The notes: generated from the sequence alone by a model not told the origin. Positions 1 to 7,571 are shown, numbered from the stretch's first letter. The stretch: DNA of 10,813 bases from Bacillota bacterium (GCA_023413275.1 JAEZPX010000120.1:1-10813), one strand, 5' to 3'. Program-made: numbers and translations.

Positions 1-44
1 TTGTTGATTAACCATATGAATGGGTATATGGGAGGAGTGTTTTC

Positions 45-515
45 ATGGATTTGGAGTTATTGATTGAGTCTATTCGTAAAAGCATGGGGCAAATAAATGC
101 TGATATAGATGAACTTGATATGAATAAGAAACAGGATGTCCATCTGGTTTTAGAGCGCTTAAACAGAGAAGCCATGATTTTAAATGGAAAACTGCAAAAA
201 TACAAAGTATCAAACAAACTAATTGCAGAAGAGAGTGCTATTCCAACCCCACCAGTAAATCCGCCTGAAGGAAGCCAACCCAATAATACAAGACAATTCA
301 CATTGGAGGAATTGGCGCTAAATGATGGAAGGGATGGTCATCCTGCGTATGTGGCAGTCAATGGATTTGTGTATGATGTGTCAAGTCGTGCCGCATGGGC
401 GTCGGGTATTCATTTTGGTTTAAGGGCGGGAAAGGATTTGACACAGCAATTTTATGCTTGCCATGGCGATCCTGTTTTTTTAGCATCATTGCCTATCGTT
501 GGTTTTTTATCCTAA
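45..515 (+). CDS. Cytochrome b5-like heme/steroid-binding domain protein, first gene of hydrogenase unit
   Basis: A 156-residue protein. Residues 1-57 are charged and probably helical, with no signal peptide or membrane segment. Residues 65-79 are a proline-rich linker. Residues about 85-154 form a b5-like domain of the short prokaryotic type: FTLEEL, then PAYVAVNGFVYDVS (100-113), W118, GIHFG with H123, AGKDLTQQF (128-136), C139-H140 and LPIVGFL. H123 and H140 are candidate heme ligands, but the classical HPGG motif is absent, so heme binding is inferred from the family. The ATG start has an excellent SD (GGAGGAG, 31-37). The gene runs straight into the hydrogenase small subunit, suggesting an electron-transfer partner in the cytoplasm. 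The stop at 513-515 lies just after a T6 run (503-508). A +1 shift there would continue into the next reading frame, so this may be the N-terminal part of a longer fused protein. Confidence 0.85.
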   Translation: MDLELLIESIRKSMGQINADIDELDMNKKQDVHLVLERLNREAMILNGKLQKYKVSNKLIAEESAIPTPPVNPPEGSQPNNTRQFTLEELALNDGRDGHPAYVAVNGFVYDVSSRAAWASGIHFGLRAGKDLTQQFYACHGDPVFLASLPIVGFLS

Positions 516-1431
516 ATGCAAAGTTGGTGATAAATTGGAAACAAAAAATTTTCAGTGTCCTTATCAGGAAAGTAAGCTGCACTCCACAGCCAAGCTGGTC
601 GAAAGGGCGAATCATGAAATTGCAAATAATCAACTAAAAAAAGTAAACCTTGTATGGCTTGAATTAAATGGGTGTGCTGGCAACATCATTTCATTGCTTA
701 ATGGTCAAAATCCTGATTTTCAGTTTCTACTTACCCAAATGGCAAATTTGATTTATAGCAATAGCTTGCTCGCCGCAGAGGGGATGGAAGCAATGAATGA
801 GTTATTTAATGCAATTGGTTCTGATTATATTCTTGCGGTGGAAGGCGCAGTTTCACGAAAAGATGAGGGTATTTATAATATGATAGGTCGGCACGATGGA
901 CAATTGATAACGGGATTGGATGCAGTGAGACAACTGGGAGAGAATGCGGCGCATGTAATTGCTGTAGGTGCATGTGCCTCCCATGGTGGAATATCTGCAG
1001 CAAGACCCAATCCCACTGGTTGTGTTGGGGTATCTCAGGTTTTGCAAAGAAAGGTGATACAGCTACCAGGCTGTCCATGCCATCCCGATTGGTTTATGGG
1101 AACCCTTGCTTATATCATGCTATACGGAGAACCACCATTGGACAGCAGAAATCGCCCATTGATGTTTTACAGTACTACCATTCATGATAGATGTCCCAGA
1201 AGGTCTTATTTCGACCAAGGGATTTTTGCAAGCAAGCTTGGAGAAAAAACTTGTATGTTTAGAATGGGCTGCCGCGGCCCTGTAACACAAATTGATTGCC
1301 CAATTAGGCAATGGAATGGTCATGTGAATTGGCCTGTTGAAGATGATTCTCCTTGCATAGGTTGTGCGCAATTCGGGTTCCCCGATGCCATGGAACCGTT
1401 TATTACTTTTAAATCATTGAGGGGGGAGTAA
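499..1431 (+). CDS. [NiFe] hydrogenase small subunit (Fe-S electron-transfer subunit)
   Basis: Carries electrons between the NiFe site and an external partner through three Fe-S clusters. Residues counted from TTG 499: C59 in NGCAGN, C159 in GACASHGG and C192 in PGCPC are proximal-cluster positions; H229, C232, C252 and C258 match the distal cluster; C267, C286 and C289 (PCIGC), with P279 in between, match a medial [3Fe-4S] site. Odd points: the usual CxGC is CAGN (Asn62 for the second Cys), and C194 replaces a Pro of the usual GCPP. There is no Tat twin-arginine signal and no C-terminal membrane anchor, so a cytoplasmic enzyme is likely. About 48 residues precede the conserved VNLVWLELNG start of the family. 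No in-frame ATG or GTG exists there; only TTG 499 (no SD, overlaps the previous gene by 17 nt) and TTG 535 (weak GGTGA at 526-530). Function is sure; the start is not. Confidence 0.92.
   Translation: MVFYPKCKVGDKLETKNFQCPYQESKLHSTAKLVERANHEIANNQLKKVNLVWLELNGCAGNIISLLNGQNPDFQFLLTQMANLIYSNSLLAAEGMEAMNELFNAIGSDYILAVEGAVSRKDEGIYNMIGRHDGQLITGLDAVRQLGENAAHVIAVGACASHGGISAARPNPTGCVGVSQVLQRKVIQLPGCPCHPDWFMGTLAYIMLYGEPPLDSRNRPLMFYSTTIHDRCPRRSYFDQGIFASKLGEKTCMFRMGCRGPVTQIDCPIRQWNGHVNWPVEDDSPCIGCAQFGFPDAMEPFITFKSLRGE
503..508 (+). other. T6 run at the junction of the b5-like and hydrogenase small-subunit frames
   Basis: The two frames meet here. The upstream frame reads GGT TTT TTA TCC TAA, while the downstream frame reads GTT TTT TAT CCT AAA. 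Skipping one T (a +1 shift, or one fewer T in the DNA) turns the upstream stop into continuous coding through LPIVGFYPKCK into the hydrogenase subunit. A second run of seven T lies at 475-481. This could be a slippage or frameshift site, a sequencing error, or coincidence. Confidence 0.4.
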
Positions 1432-1433
1432 GC

Positions 1434-2810
1434 TTGGCGGAGAGAATAACTATAAACCCCGTAACTCGCATTAGCGGTTTTATGGAAATAGAGGCGGAGG
1501 TAGAAAATAATGTAGTGGTAGACGCAAAGACTAAAGGGCTGATGTTTCGTGGTTTTGAAAAAATGTTGATGGGGAGAGATCCCTTTGACGCTGTTTACTT
1601 CACCCAACGCATATGTGGAATTTGCTCCACTGCACATTCCGTTGCAGCAACCCTTGCTTTAGAAAGCTCTATGAATTTTGTGCCCTCTGAGCAGGGGAGA
1701 TATCTTCGGGATATCACCCATGCTTGTGAGTTTCTTCAAAATCATTTAAGACATTTCTATCAATATACACTTCCCGATTATGTGAAGCTGCCTGAAAATT
1801 ACCCGTTGTTTAAGACTGATCATAATGACTATCGTCTTCCGAAAGAAACCAATGACCGTATGGTAGAGGACTATTTTACGTCTCTTGAGTTCAGCCGCAA
1901 TGCCCATCAAATGTTGGCAATATTGGGAGGAAAAGCACCCCATAACCATGGTGTTTTTATTGGTGGCATTACTTCTCCCGTCACTGTGAGCAAAATACTT
2001 GCACTTACATCCCTTCTTGATGGTATTGAGGAATTTATTAATGATAGAATGATTCCTGATGTATATAAAATTGGGGAATATTATTCTGAGTATTATTATT
2101 TGGGAAAAGGATATGGCAACTTATTAAGTTATGGATGTTTTGATCACTATAGGGAATTGGGGACATTATATGTGGACCCTCTTGTATATTCAAATAATAT
2201 TATAACTCCTTTTCATCCAGATGAAATTTCTCAAGCAAATGATTTTTCGTGGTTTAACGAAAATGACCAACCTGATTTTCAAAAAGAAAAGGCTTACTCA
2301 TGGATCAAGGCAACTAGATACAATGATTTGCCCTTTGAAGTGGGACCTTTGGCGAGACAATGGCTCAGCGGTGAATATAGAAATGGTATTTCAGCAATGG
2401 ATAGAACCATTGCCAGAGTATTGGAAGCCAAAAAAATCGTTCAAATTATGAAGGAATTGATTCGTAATTTAATTCCCGATGTTCCGATGCAAGAGGAATA
2501 TCGAGTTCCGGATAATGCCATGGGCAGAGGATTGCTTGACACTACCAGAGGAGCTCTTGGTCATTGGCTTGTAATTGAGAATAAAAAAATAGCATTTTAT
2601 CAAATTATTACGCCGTCTGCATGGAATTTATCCACCCAAACGGCGGATATAAAGGGAACCGGGGAGCAGGCAATCATAGGAGCCCATGTCAGTTCGGTGG
2701 ATACTCCTGTTGAAATCGGAAGAATTATACGCTCTTTCGATCCTTGTGTTTCCTGCGCAACCCACGTCTTTTCCGAGGGAAAACCTGGAAAAGTCATTCG
2801 TGTTGTATAG
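1434..2810 (+). CDS. [NiFe] hydrogenase large (catalytic) subunit
   Basis: Holds the NiFe active site that oxidises or makes H2. The 458-residue protein has both cysteine pairs that bind Ni: RICGICSTAH (C61, C64) and DPCVSCATH (C438, C441, H444). Also visible are the N-terminal family motif INPVTRISG (7-15) and RGFEKMLMGRDP (39-50). The family is matured by a nickel-dependent protease cutting after the His of DPCxxCxxH, which here would release a 14-residue tail (445-458). The start is TTG 1434, two bases after the small-subunit stop, with a strong SD (GGGGGGAG, 1421-1427) inside the end of that gene, so the subunits are translationally linked. No maturation protease, hyp genes or membrane cytochrome follow; the next gene is convergent. 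Direction of catalysis and hydrogenase subgroup cannot be read safely from the sequence alone. Confidence 0.95.
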   Translation: MAERITINPVTRISGFMEIEAEVENNVVVDAKTKGLMFRGFEKMLMGRDPFDAVYFTQRICGICSTAHSVAATLALESSMNFVPSEQGRYLRDITHACEFLQNHLRHFYQYTLPDYVKLPENYPLFKTDHNDYRLPKETNDRMVEDYFTSLEFSRNAHQMLAILGGKAPHNHGVFIGGITSPVTVSKILALTSLLDGIEEFINDRMIPDVYKIGEYYSEYYYLGKGYGNLLSYGCFDHYRELGTLYVDPLVYSNNIITPFHPDEISQANDFSWFNENDQPDFQKEKAYSWIKATRYNDLPFEVGPLARQWLSGEYRNGISAMDRTIARVLEAKKIVQIMKELIRNLIPDVPMQEEYRVPDNAMGRGLLDTTRGALGHWLVIENKKIAFYQIITPSAWNLSTQTADIKGTGEQAIIGAHVSSVDTPVEIGRIIRSFDPCVSCATHVFSEGKPGKVIRVV

Positions 2811-2842
2811 TTCATTCATACTTTAAAAAGAAAGTGGTTAAA

Positions 2843-2938
2843 TTATTCTGTAATGTGGTCTATCTCTAAAGCCTTTGAAAAATTGTCTATAGAGTAACTG
2901 AAAGAACCTTTCATTAATCCAATAAATCCTTTTGGCAT
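2843..2938 (-). CDS. Candidate small ORF, 31 codons, unrecognised
   Basis: ATG at 2938 to TAA at 2843 encodes a 31-residue peptide that starts MPKGFIGLMKGSF and ends ALEIDHITE. Its composition looks protein-like (balanced Gly, Asp, Glu, Lys and aromatics) in DNA that is otherwise very AT-rich. It follows the terminator of the isocitrate dehydrogenase unit on the same strand. I see no SD before the ATG, and the frame has no stop for some codons upstream. It may be the remnant of a longer gene, a small protein read from a weak start, or chance. I do not recognise a family. Confidence 0.25.
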   Translation of the reverse strand: MPKGFIGLMKGSFSYSIDNFSKALEIDHITE

Positions 2939-2973
2939 ATGAATAGAGTATGTATTTCTATGGAAAGGCTTTA
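2867..2973. repeat. Widely spaced 10-bp inverted repeat downstream of the hydrogenase genes
   Basis: TAAAGCCTTT at 2867-2876 and its exact reverse complement AAAGGCTTTA at 2964-2973 bracket most of the candidate 31-codon ORF. The right arm is followed by TTTTATT. The 87-nt spacing makes a simple hairpin weak. It could help 3'-end folding of the hydrogenase mRNA or be chance in AT-rich DNA. Confidence 0.3.
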
Positions 2974-2993
2974 TTTTATTGAAATAGCCCAAT

Positions 2994-3024
2994 AAAAAAG
3001 ACTGATTTTCACCAGTCTTTTTTT
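2994..3024. terminator. Bidirectional intrinsic terminator between convergent units
   Basis: An 11-bp perfect stem (AAAAAAGACTG at 2994-3004 with CAGTCTTTTTT at 3013-3023) and an 8-nt loop. Read on either strand it ends in a T run. It lies 33 nt past the isocitrate dehydrogenase stop (minus strand) and about 180 nt past the hydrogenase large-subunit stop (plus strand), so it can end both transcripts. Confidence 0.9.
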
Positions 3025-3056
3025 ATGCTATATTTTTTTGTCAGAAATGGGTAAAC

Positions 3057-4055
3057 TTACAATGCAGAAATGACTGCATCTGCAAATTCTTCTGTAGAAG
3101 CGGTTCCTCCCATATCAACAGTAAGAACTTTTCCCTCACCGATAACCTTTTCTATAGCTTTTTCAATGCTCGCTGCCGCCTTGCCTTCGCCCAAGTGAGC
3201 GAGCATAAGTGATGCAGAAAGAATTGCTGCAGTTGGGTTGATTTTGTGCTGACCTGCAATATCAGGTGCAGAACCGTGAATGGGTTCAAAAATTGCGCCA
3301 TCTACACCGATATTTGCGCTGGGGGTTAGACCCAGTCCCCCGACCAAACCGGCACAAAGGTCGGAAACAATGTCCCCATAAAGGTTGGGGCAAACCAACA
3401 CATCATAATCCTCAGGGTGCATTACTAAGCGCATGCACATGGCATCTACAATACTGTCGTTAAACTGAATCTGAGGGTATTCTTTGGCAATTTCTCTAGC
3501 AATATCAAGAAACATACCATCAGTACATTTCATGATATTTGCTTTGTGAACAGCGGTTACTTTCTTTCTGCCCTCTCTAACGGCATACTCGAAGGCATAA
3601 CGGATGATTCGTTCACATCCCTTTCTGGTAAAAAGCTTGATGCTTTCTGCGGTATCTTCATCCACCATACGTTCGATACCGGCGTAAAGATCCTCGGTAT
3701 TCTCACGCACAATAACCAAATCAATGTTTTCAAACTTTGTAATAACACCGGGATAGGTTTTCGCAGGGCGAACGTTTGCATATAAATCAAAGGTTTTTCG
3801 CATTGCAACATTTACACTGCGAAATCCAGTGCCCACAGGGGTTGCAACAGGTCCTTTTAAAGCAACTCCCGTTTTACGAATGGATGCGATGGTTTCATCG
3901 GGAAGGGGCGTTCCACATTTTTCAATCATCGCCACCCCGGCATGGGCTTCTTCCCATTGTATGTCAACGCCCGTTGCTTCCACAACTTTTTTTGCCGCAG
4001 CAATTACCTCAGGGCCGCTGCCGTCACCTGGAATTAAAGTAACATGATGTGCCAT
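3057..4055 (-). CDS. icd: NAD-dependent isocitrate dehydrogenase (isocitrate/isopropylmalate dehydrogenase family)
   Basis: Oxidatively decarboxylates isocitrate to 2-oxoglutarate, last step of the half-TCA unit. The 332-residue length fits the short class of the beta-decarboxylating dehydrogenase family. Visible motifs: IPGDGSGPEV (8-17); substrate phosphate-loop region with S80, N82, R86, R96 and R117; ENTEDLYAG (118-126, catalytic Y124); HKANI with K171; metal aspartates D204, D228, D232; HGSAPDIAG (260-268). D264-I265 stand where NADP enzymes have Lys-Tyr, which points to NAD. The start at 4055 is chosen because an SD (AGGAGG) sits 9 nt upstream; the frame is open for 22 more codons, but those would include the SD itself. 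Isopropylmalate or homoisocitrate dehydrogenase are the close alternatives. Aconitase and citrate synthase upstream favour isocitrate. A 169-nt gap separates it from aconitase. Confidence 0.88.
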   Translation of the reverse strand: MAHHVTLIPGDGSGPEVIAAAKKVVEATGVDIQWEEAHAGVAMIEKCGTPLPDETIASIRKTGVALKGPVATPVGTGFRSVNVAMRKTFDLYANVRPAKTYPGVITKFENIDLVIVRENTEDLYAGIERMVDEDTAESIKLFTRKGCERIIRYAFEYAVREGRKKVTAVHKANIMKCTDGMFLDIAREIAKEYPQIQFNDSIVDAMCMRLVMHPEDYDVLVCPNLYGDIVSDLCAGLVGGLGLTPSANIGVDGAIFEPIHGSAPDIAGQHKINPTAAILSASLMLAHLGEGKAAASIEKAIEKVIGEGKVLTVDMGGTASTEEFADAVISAL

Positions 4056-4102
4056 TTTTCTTTCCTCCTGCAATAATAAGGGTTTTGGAACTGCCTTTAG
4101 AG

Positions 4103-4162
4103 TGGGCATTGCAATCTGCAAAAGTCCTTATTGGAATTTATGATTATGTACTGCAATGCCCA
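4103..4162 (-). repeat. Perfect 11-bp inverted repeat between aconitase and isocitrate dehydrogenase genes
   Basis: TGGGCATTGCA at 4103-4113 pairs exactly with TGCAATGCCCA at 4152-4162, with a 38-nt loop. It lies in the 169-nt spacer of the operon mRNA, about 50 nt before the icd start. There is no T run after it, so it is not an ordinary terminator. It could be an mRNA processing or stability element, a regulatory fold, or an operator. A 25-codon ORF (4174 to 4097, minus) without SD spans the repeat and is not called as a gene. Confidence 0.6.
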
Positions 4163-4224
4163 ATTCTTGCTCATGGTATGAACTGAAAATTAATGTTATT
4201 GTATTTCAAAAATAAAATTTTCTC

Positions 4225-6153
4225 TTAGTTTGATTCCTTGGTGTAGTTTAAAAGACCGCCTGCCAATAAAATATCTCTTTGTCTAGCAGAAATATTCAAG
4301 CGAGTTGCTATTTCTTCGCCTTTACGCACATGGGTCACAATTACATCCTGCCCGTCTACAGCACCCTTAATTTGATCTGCCGCATATTTAATGATAAATT
4401 CATCTCCCAGCTGGATGGAATCATAGTCCCACTCATTAGCGAAAACCAAAGGTAAAATGCCGTTATTAATCAGGTTTGCCATATGGATTCTGGCAAAGGA
4501 TTTTGCAAGAACAGCTTTTACACCCAATTGTAGGGGTGCTAATGCAGCGTGCTCACGACTGCTTCCTTGTCCATAGTTTTGACCTGCTACGATGAAACCA
4601 CCGCCTGCCGCCTTGGCACGGGCAGGGAATTTGGGGTCGCAAGGTGTTAAACAATAATCCGCCAAAAAGGGAACATTGGAGCGGTAAGGGAGTAGCTTTG
4701 CGTTGGATGGCATAATATGATCGGTGGTAATATTATCATCTACCTTTATCAATGCACCACCACGAATATCCTTGGGAACCTTAGTGTTTTTGGGGAAAGG
4801 CTGAATATTTGGTCCTCTAACCACGTTGACCATCTCTCCTTCTGGTGAGGGAGAGATAATTAAATTATCATTTACCAAGAAGTGCTCAGGCATGGAAATC
4901 AAAGGAGCATCACCTAAAGAGTTAGGGTCTGTCAGCTTTCCTGAAAGGGCACTGGCAACGGCTGTTTCCGGGCTTACGATATAAACCTGAGCAGATTTTG
5001 TGCCGCTTCTGCCTTCAAAGTTACGATTGATGGTTCTTAATGATACTGCATTGGTTGCGGGAGCTTGTCCCATACCGATACAAGGACCACAACCGCATTC
5101 CAGAATACGAGCACCTGCAGAAATAATATCTGCGAGACCGCCATTTGCAGCCAGCATATTCATAACCTGCTTAGAACCGGGAGCGATAACCAAGCTTACG
5201 TTAGGATCTACGGTTTTACCTTTCAACAGAGTGGCAACGGTCATCATATCTGTATAAGAGGAATTGGTACAGCTACCAATGGCAACCTGATCTACCGCCA
5301 AACCTTCAATTTCTTTTACTCGTTTGATATTATCAGGGCTGTGAGGACAAGCCACCAAAGGAACAATTTTGTTCAAATCAACGGTGATTTCCTCATCATA
5401 TGTAGCATCAGTGTCAGCGGAAAGCTCAATCCAATCTTCTTCCCGTCCCTGTGCTTTTAAGAAAGCTTTTGTCACTTCATCACTGGGGAAAACGGAAGTG
5501 GTTGCACCCAATTCTGCGCCCATGTTTGTAATAGTTGCTCTTTGAGGAACACTCAGGCTTTTTACACCTTCGCCACTGTATTCCATAACCTTGCCTATGC
5601 CGCCCTTTACAGATAGCAGACGAAGTACTTCTAAAATTACATCCTTGGCAGTTACCCAAGGCTGCAACGAACCAACTAAATTCACACGGCAAACCTTAGG
5701 CATTGCTAAGTAATAGGCACCACCGCCCATGGCTACTGCAACATCAAGACCACCTGCGCCAATGGCTAGCATTCCGATACCCCCGCCTGTGGGTGTGTGG
5801 CTGTCGGAGCCTAAAAGGGTTTTACCGGGTTTGCCAAAACGCTCCAAATGTACCTGATGGCAAATGCCGTTGCCGGGCTTTGAAAAATAAATACCATGTT
5901 TATTTGCTACCGTTTGTATATATTTGTGGTCATCGGCATTTTCGAAGCCTGTCTGCAAGGTATTGTGGTCGATGTAGGCAACGGAGCGTTCTGTTTTAAC
6001 TCTGGGAATACCCATTGCTTCAAATTGTAGATATGCCATGGTTCCTGTGGAATCTTGTGTTAGCGTTTGGTCGATTTTAATGGCAATTTCTTTTCCTGAA
6101 ATCATGTTTCCGCTGATCAGATGGGTGCTGATGAGCTTTTCGGTTAGGTTCAT
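4225..6153 (-). CDS. acn: Aconitate hydratase, short single-chain type
   Basis: Interconverts citrate and isocitrate with a [4Fe-4S] cluster. At 642 residues it is the short aconitase type (about 640), not the roughly 900-residue AcnA type and not a split LeuC/LeuD pair. Motifs: GSDSHTPTGGG (115-125); cluster cysteine C295 in GSCTNSS; C355 and C358 in CGCGPCIG; the swivel-domain loop GQNYGQGSSREHAAL (524-538) with active-site Ser and Arg. The C-terminal domain fused on the same chain supports aconitase over isopropylmalate isomerase. The start at 6153 has a strong SD (AAGGAGG, 6164-6170) that overlaps the stop codon of the upstream citrate synthase; the genes are 15 nt apart, so co-transcription and coupled translation are likely. 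No truncation or missing cluster ligand is seen. Confidence 0.95.
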   Translation of the reverse strand: MNLTEKLISTHLISGNMISGKEIAIKIDQTLTQDSTGTMAYLQFEAMGIPRVKTERSVAYIDHNTLQTGFENADDHKYIQTVANKHGIYFSKPGNGICHQVHLERFGKPGKTLLGSDSHTPTGGGIGMLAIGAGGLDVAVAMGGGAYYLAMPKVCRVNLVGSLQPWVTAKDVILEVLRLLSVKGGIGKVMEYSGEGVKSLSVPQRATITNMGAELGATTSVFPSDEVTKAFLKAQGREEDWIELSADTDATYDEEITVDLNKIVPLVACPHSPDNIKRVKEIEGLAVDQVAIGSCTNSSYTDMMTVATLLKGKTVDPNVSLVIAPGSKQVMNMLAANGGLADIISAGARILECGCGPCIGMGQAPATNAVSLRTINRNFEGRSGTKSAQVYIVSPETAVASALSGKLTDPNSLGDAPLISMPEHFLVNDNLIISPSPEGEMVNVVRGPNIQPFPKNTKVPKDIRGGALIKVDDNITTDHIMPSNAKLLPYRSNVPFLADYCLTPCDPKFPARAKAAGGGFIVAGQNYGQGSSREHAALAPLQLGVKAVLAKSFARIHMANLINNGILPLVFANEWDYDSIQLGDEFIIKYAADQIKGAVDGQDVIVTHVRKGEEIATRLNISARQRDILLAGGLLNYTKESN

Positions 6154-6168
6154 ATAGTTGATTCCTCC

Positions 6169-7557
6169 TTATTTCTTGTTCTTTTTTAATGCGAATAGAT
6201 GAGGTGTAAGGGTTTTCATCGCCTCAACCAATTCTTCTTTGCTGATAAAGGTAACTCGACCATCTGCATAAAGGCCATCTACCCAGTTTAATAAAGTTGT
6301 TGCTTCAGGAGAGTTTTTATGAATCATTTCCTCATCCTTTAAACCAAGGTACTGATTCAACCAATAGGCAATGCCTGCGGAGCCTGAATTCTTGTTAATT
6401 TCAACGCCAATGGGGCGGTTTAAAATCTTTGCTGTGTTAAAAATATTGTAAATTTCTTCATCCTTCGCCATACCGTCAGCGTGAATGCCTGCACGGGTTA
6501 CGTTAAAATCTCTGCCCACGAAGGGGGTTCTATCGGGAATAGAATAGCCCAAATGGGTTTCATAATATTCTGCAATCTCAGTAATCACTGTTGGATCCAT
6601 GCCATCCAGCGTTCCACGCATTTGCGCATATTCAATGACCATAGCCTCCAAAGGGGTATTTCCTGTTCTTTCGCCAATACCCAAAAGGGAACAGTTGATG
6701 GAGCTTGCACCATAAAGCCATGCAGTTGTGGCATTTACAACAGCCTTATAGAAATCGTTATGGCCGTGCCATTCGATTAACTCACTGGGGAACTGTGCGA
6801 AGTGGTTAATGCCGTAAATAATACCCGCAACACTTCGGGGAAGGGTTGCACCAGGGTAGGGAACACCATAGCCCATTGTATCACAGAATCGAATTTTTAC
6901 GGGAATCTGATATTGATCCATCAGCTTTTTCAATTCTGTTGCAAAAGGTACCACAAAGCCATAATAGTCTGCTCTTGTAACGTCCTCAAAATGGCAACGA
7001 GGACGAATGCCGTAGTCTAAAGCTGCCTTAACGATTTCCAAGTAATCATGAAGAGCTTGTTCTCTTGTTTTATGGAGCTTATGAAAAATGTGATAATCAG
7101 AGCAGCTTACCAGAATTCCGCATTCTTGAAGGTTCATATCTTTCACTAATTTAAAGTCTTCTTTGGTGGCACGAATCCATCCAGTAATTTCGGGGAATTT
7201 TAACCCCATTTCTTGACAAGCACGAATTGCCTTGCGGTCAGTTTCGCTATAAACAAAGAATTCACATTGGCGTACTTTTCCTTTTGGTCCACCTAAGCGG
7301 CTGAGCATCTCGTAAAGGGTAGTAATTTGCTCCACGGTATAAGGTGTTCTTGCTTGCTGACCATCACGGAAAGTAGTATCTGTCATCCAAATTTCATCAG
7401 GTGGATTCATAGGTACCAAACGATGATTGAAGGTGCACTTTGGAATTTCATCATAATTAAAGTTGTCACGATAAAGATTTGGTTCTTCTACGTTTTGTAA
7501 ACTGTATTTATACTGTCTAAGTTCCAATAAATTGTTTTTTTCATTAAAAGAAATCAT
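6169..7557 (-). CDS. Re-type citrate synthase (HMGL-like / homocitrate synthase family)
   Basis: Condenses acetyl-CoA with oxaloacetate to citrate with Re-face stereochemistry. It belongs to the HMG-CoA lyase-like TIM-barrel family and is unrelated to ordinary (Si) citrate synthase. The 462-residue protein shows TDTTFRDGQQAR (59-70, catalytic R64 and metal ligand D65), CHFEDVTRADYYGF (188-201), the metal motif WHGHND (263-268), GIGERTGNTPLEAM (293-306) and RAGIHADG (355-362). This pattern, and the N-terminal VEEPNLYR and FNHRLVPMN stretches, match my memory of the clostridial Re-citrate synthase group first proven in Clostridium kluyveri. It is first in an operon with aconitase and isocitrate dehydrogenase, which argues against homocitrate or isopropylmalate synthase. 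The ATG at 7557 has an SD (GGGGGG, 7563-7568) and a good promoter about 55 nt upstream. Substrate assignment rests on family and context. Confidence 0.87.
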   Translation of the reverse strand: MISFNEKNNLLELRQYKYSLQNVEEPNLYRDNFNYDEIPKCTFNHRLVPMNPPDEIWMTDTTFRDGQQARTPYTVEQITTLYEMLSRLGGPKGKVRQCEFFVYSETDRKAIRACQEMGLKFPEITGWIRATKEDFKLVKDMNLQECGILVSCSDYHIFHKLHKTREQALHDYLEIVKAALDYGIRPRCHFEDVTRADYYGFVVPFATELKKLMDQYQIPVKIRFCDTMGYGVPYPGATLPRSVAGIIYGINHFAQFPSELIEWHGHNDFYKAVVNATTAWLYGASSINCSLLGIGERTGNTPLEAMVIEYAQMRGTLDGMDPTVITEIAEYYETHLGYSIPDRTPFVGRDFNVTRAGIHADGMAKDEEIYNIFNTAKILNRPIGVEINKNSGSAGIAYWLNQYLGLKDEEMIHKNSPEATTLLNWVDGLYADGRVTFISKEELVEAMKTLTPHLFALKKNKK

Positions 7558-7571
7558 GCAATCCCCCCTGT

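Noticed and set aside
8..301. 97-codon minus-strand ORF over the first gene
   Set aside because: It is a shadow of the b5-like gene, which has a strong SD, ATG start and recognisable domain on the plus strand.
4056..4121. 22-codon N-terminal extension of isocitrate dehydrogenase
   Set aside because: The extension includes the SD that serves ATG 4055, and the family's normal N-terminus begins just after that ATG.
4097..4174. 25-codon ORF (minus strand) in the acn-icd spacer as a leader peptide
   Set aside because: No SD, no run of regulatory codons, and no terminator structure after it; its sequence is largely set by the inverted repeat.
6169..7557. Homocitrate synthase or isopropylmalate synthase as the product
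   Set aside because: No regulatory C-terminal LeuA domain, the motif pattern matches the Re-citrate synthase group, and the neighbours are a single-chain aconitase and an isocitrate dehydrogenase rather than leuCD or leuB.
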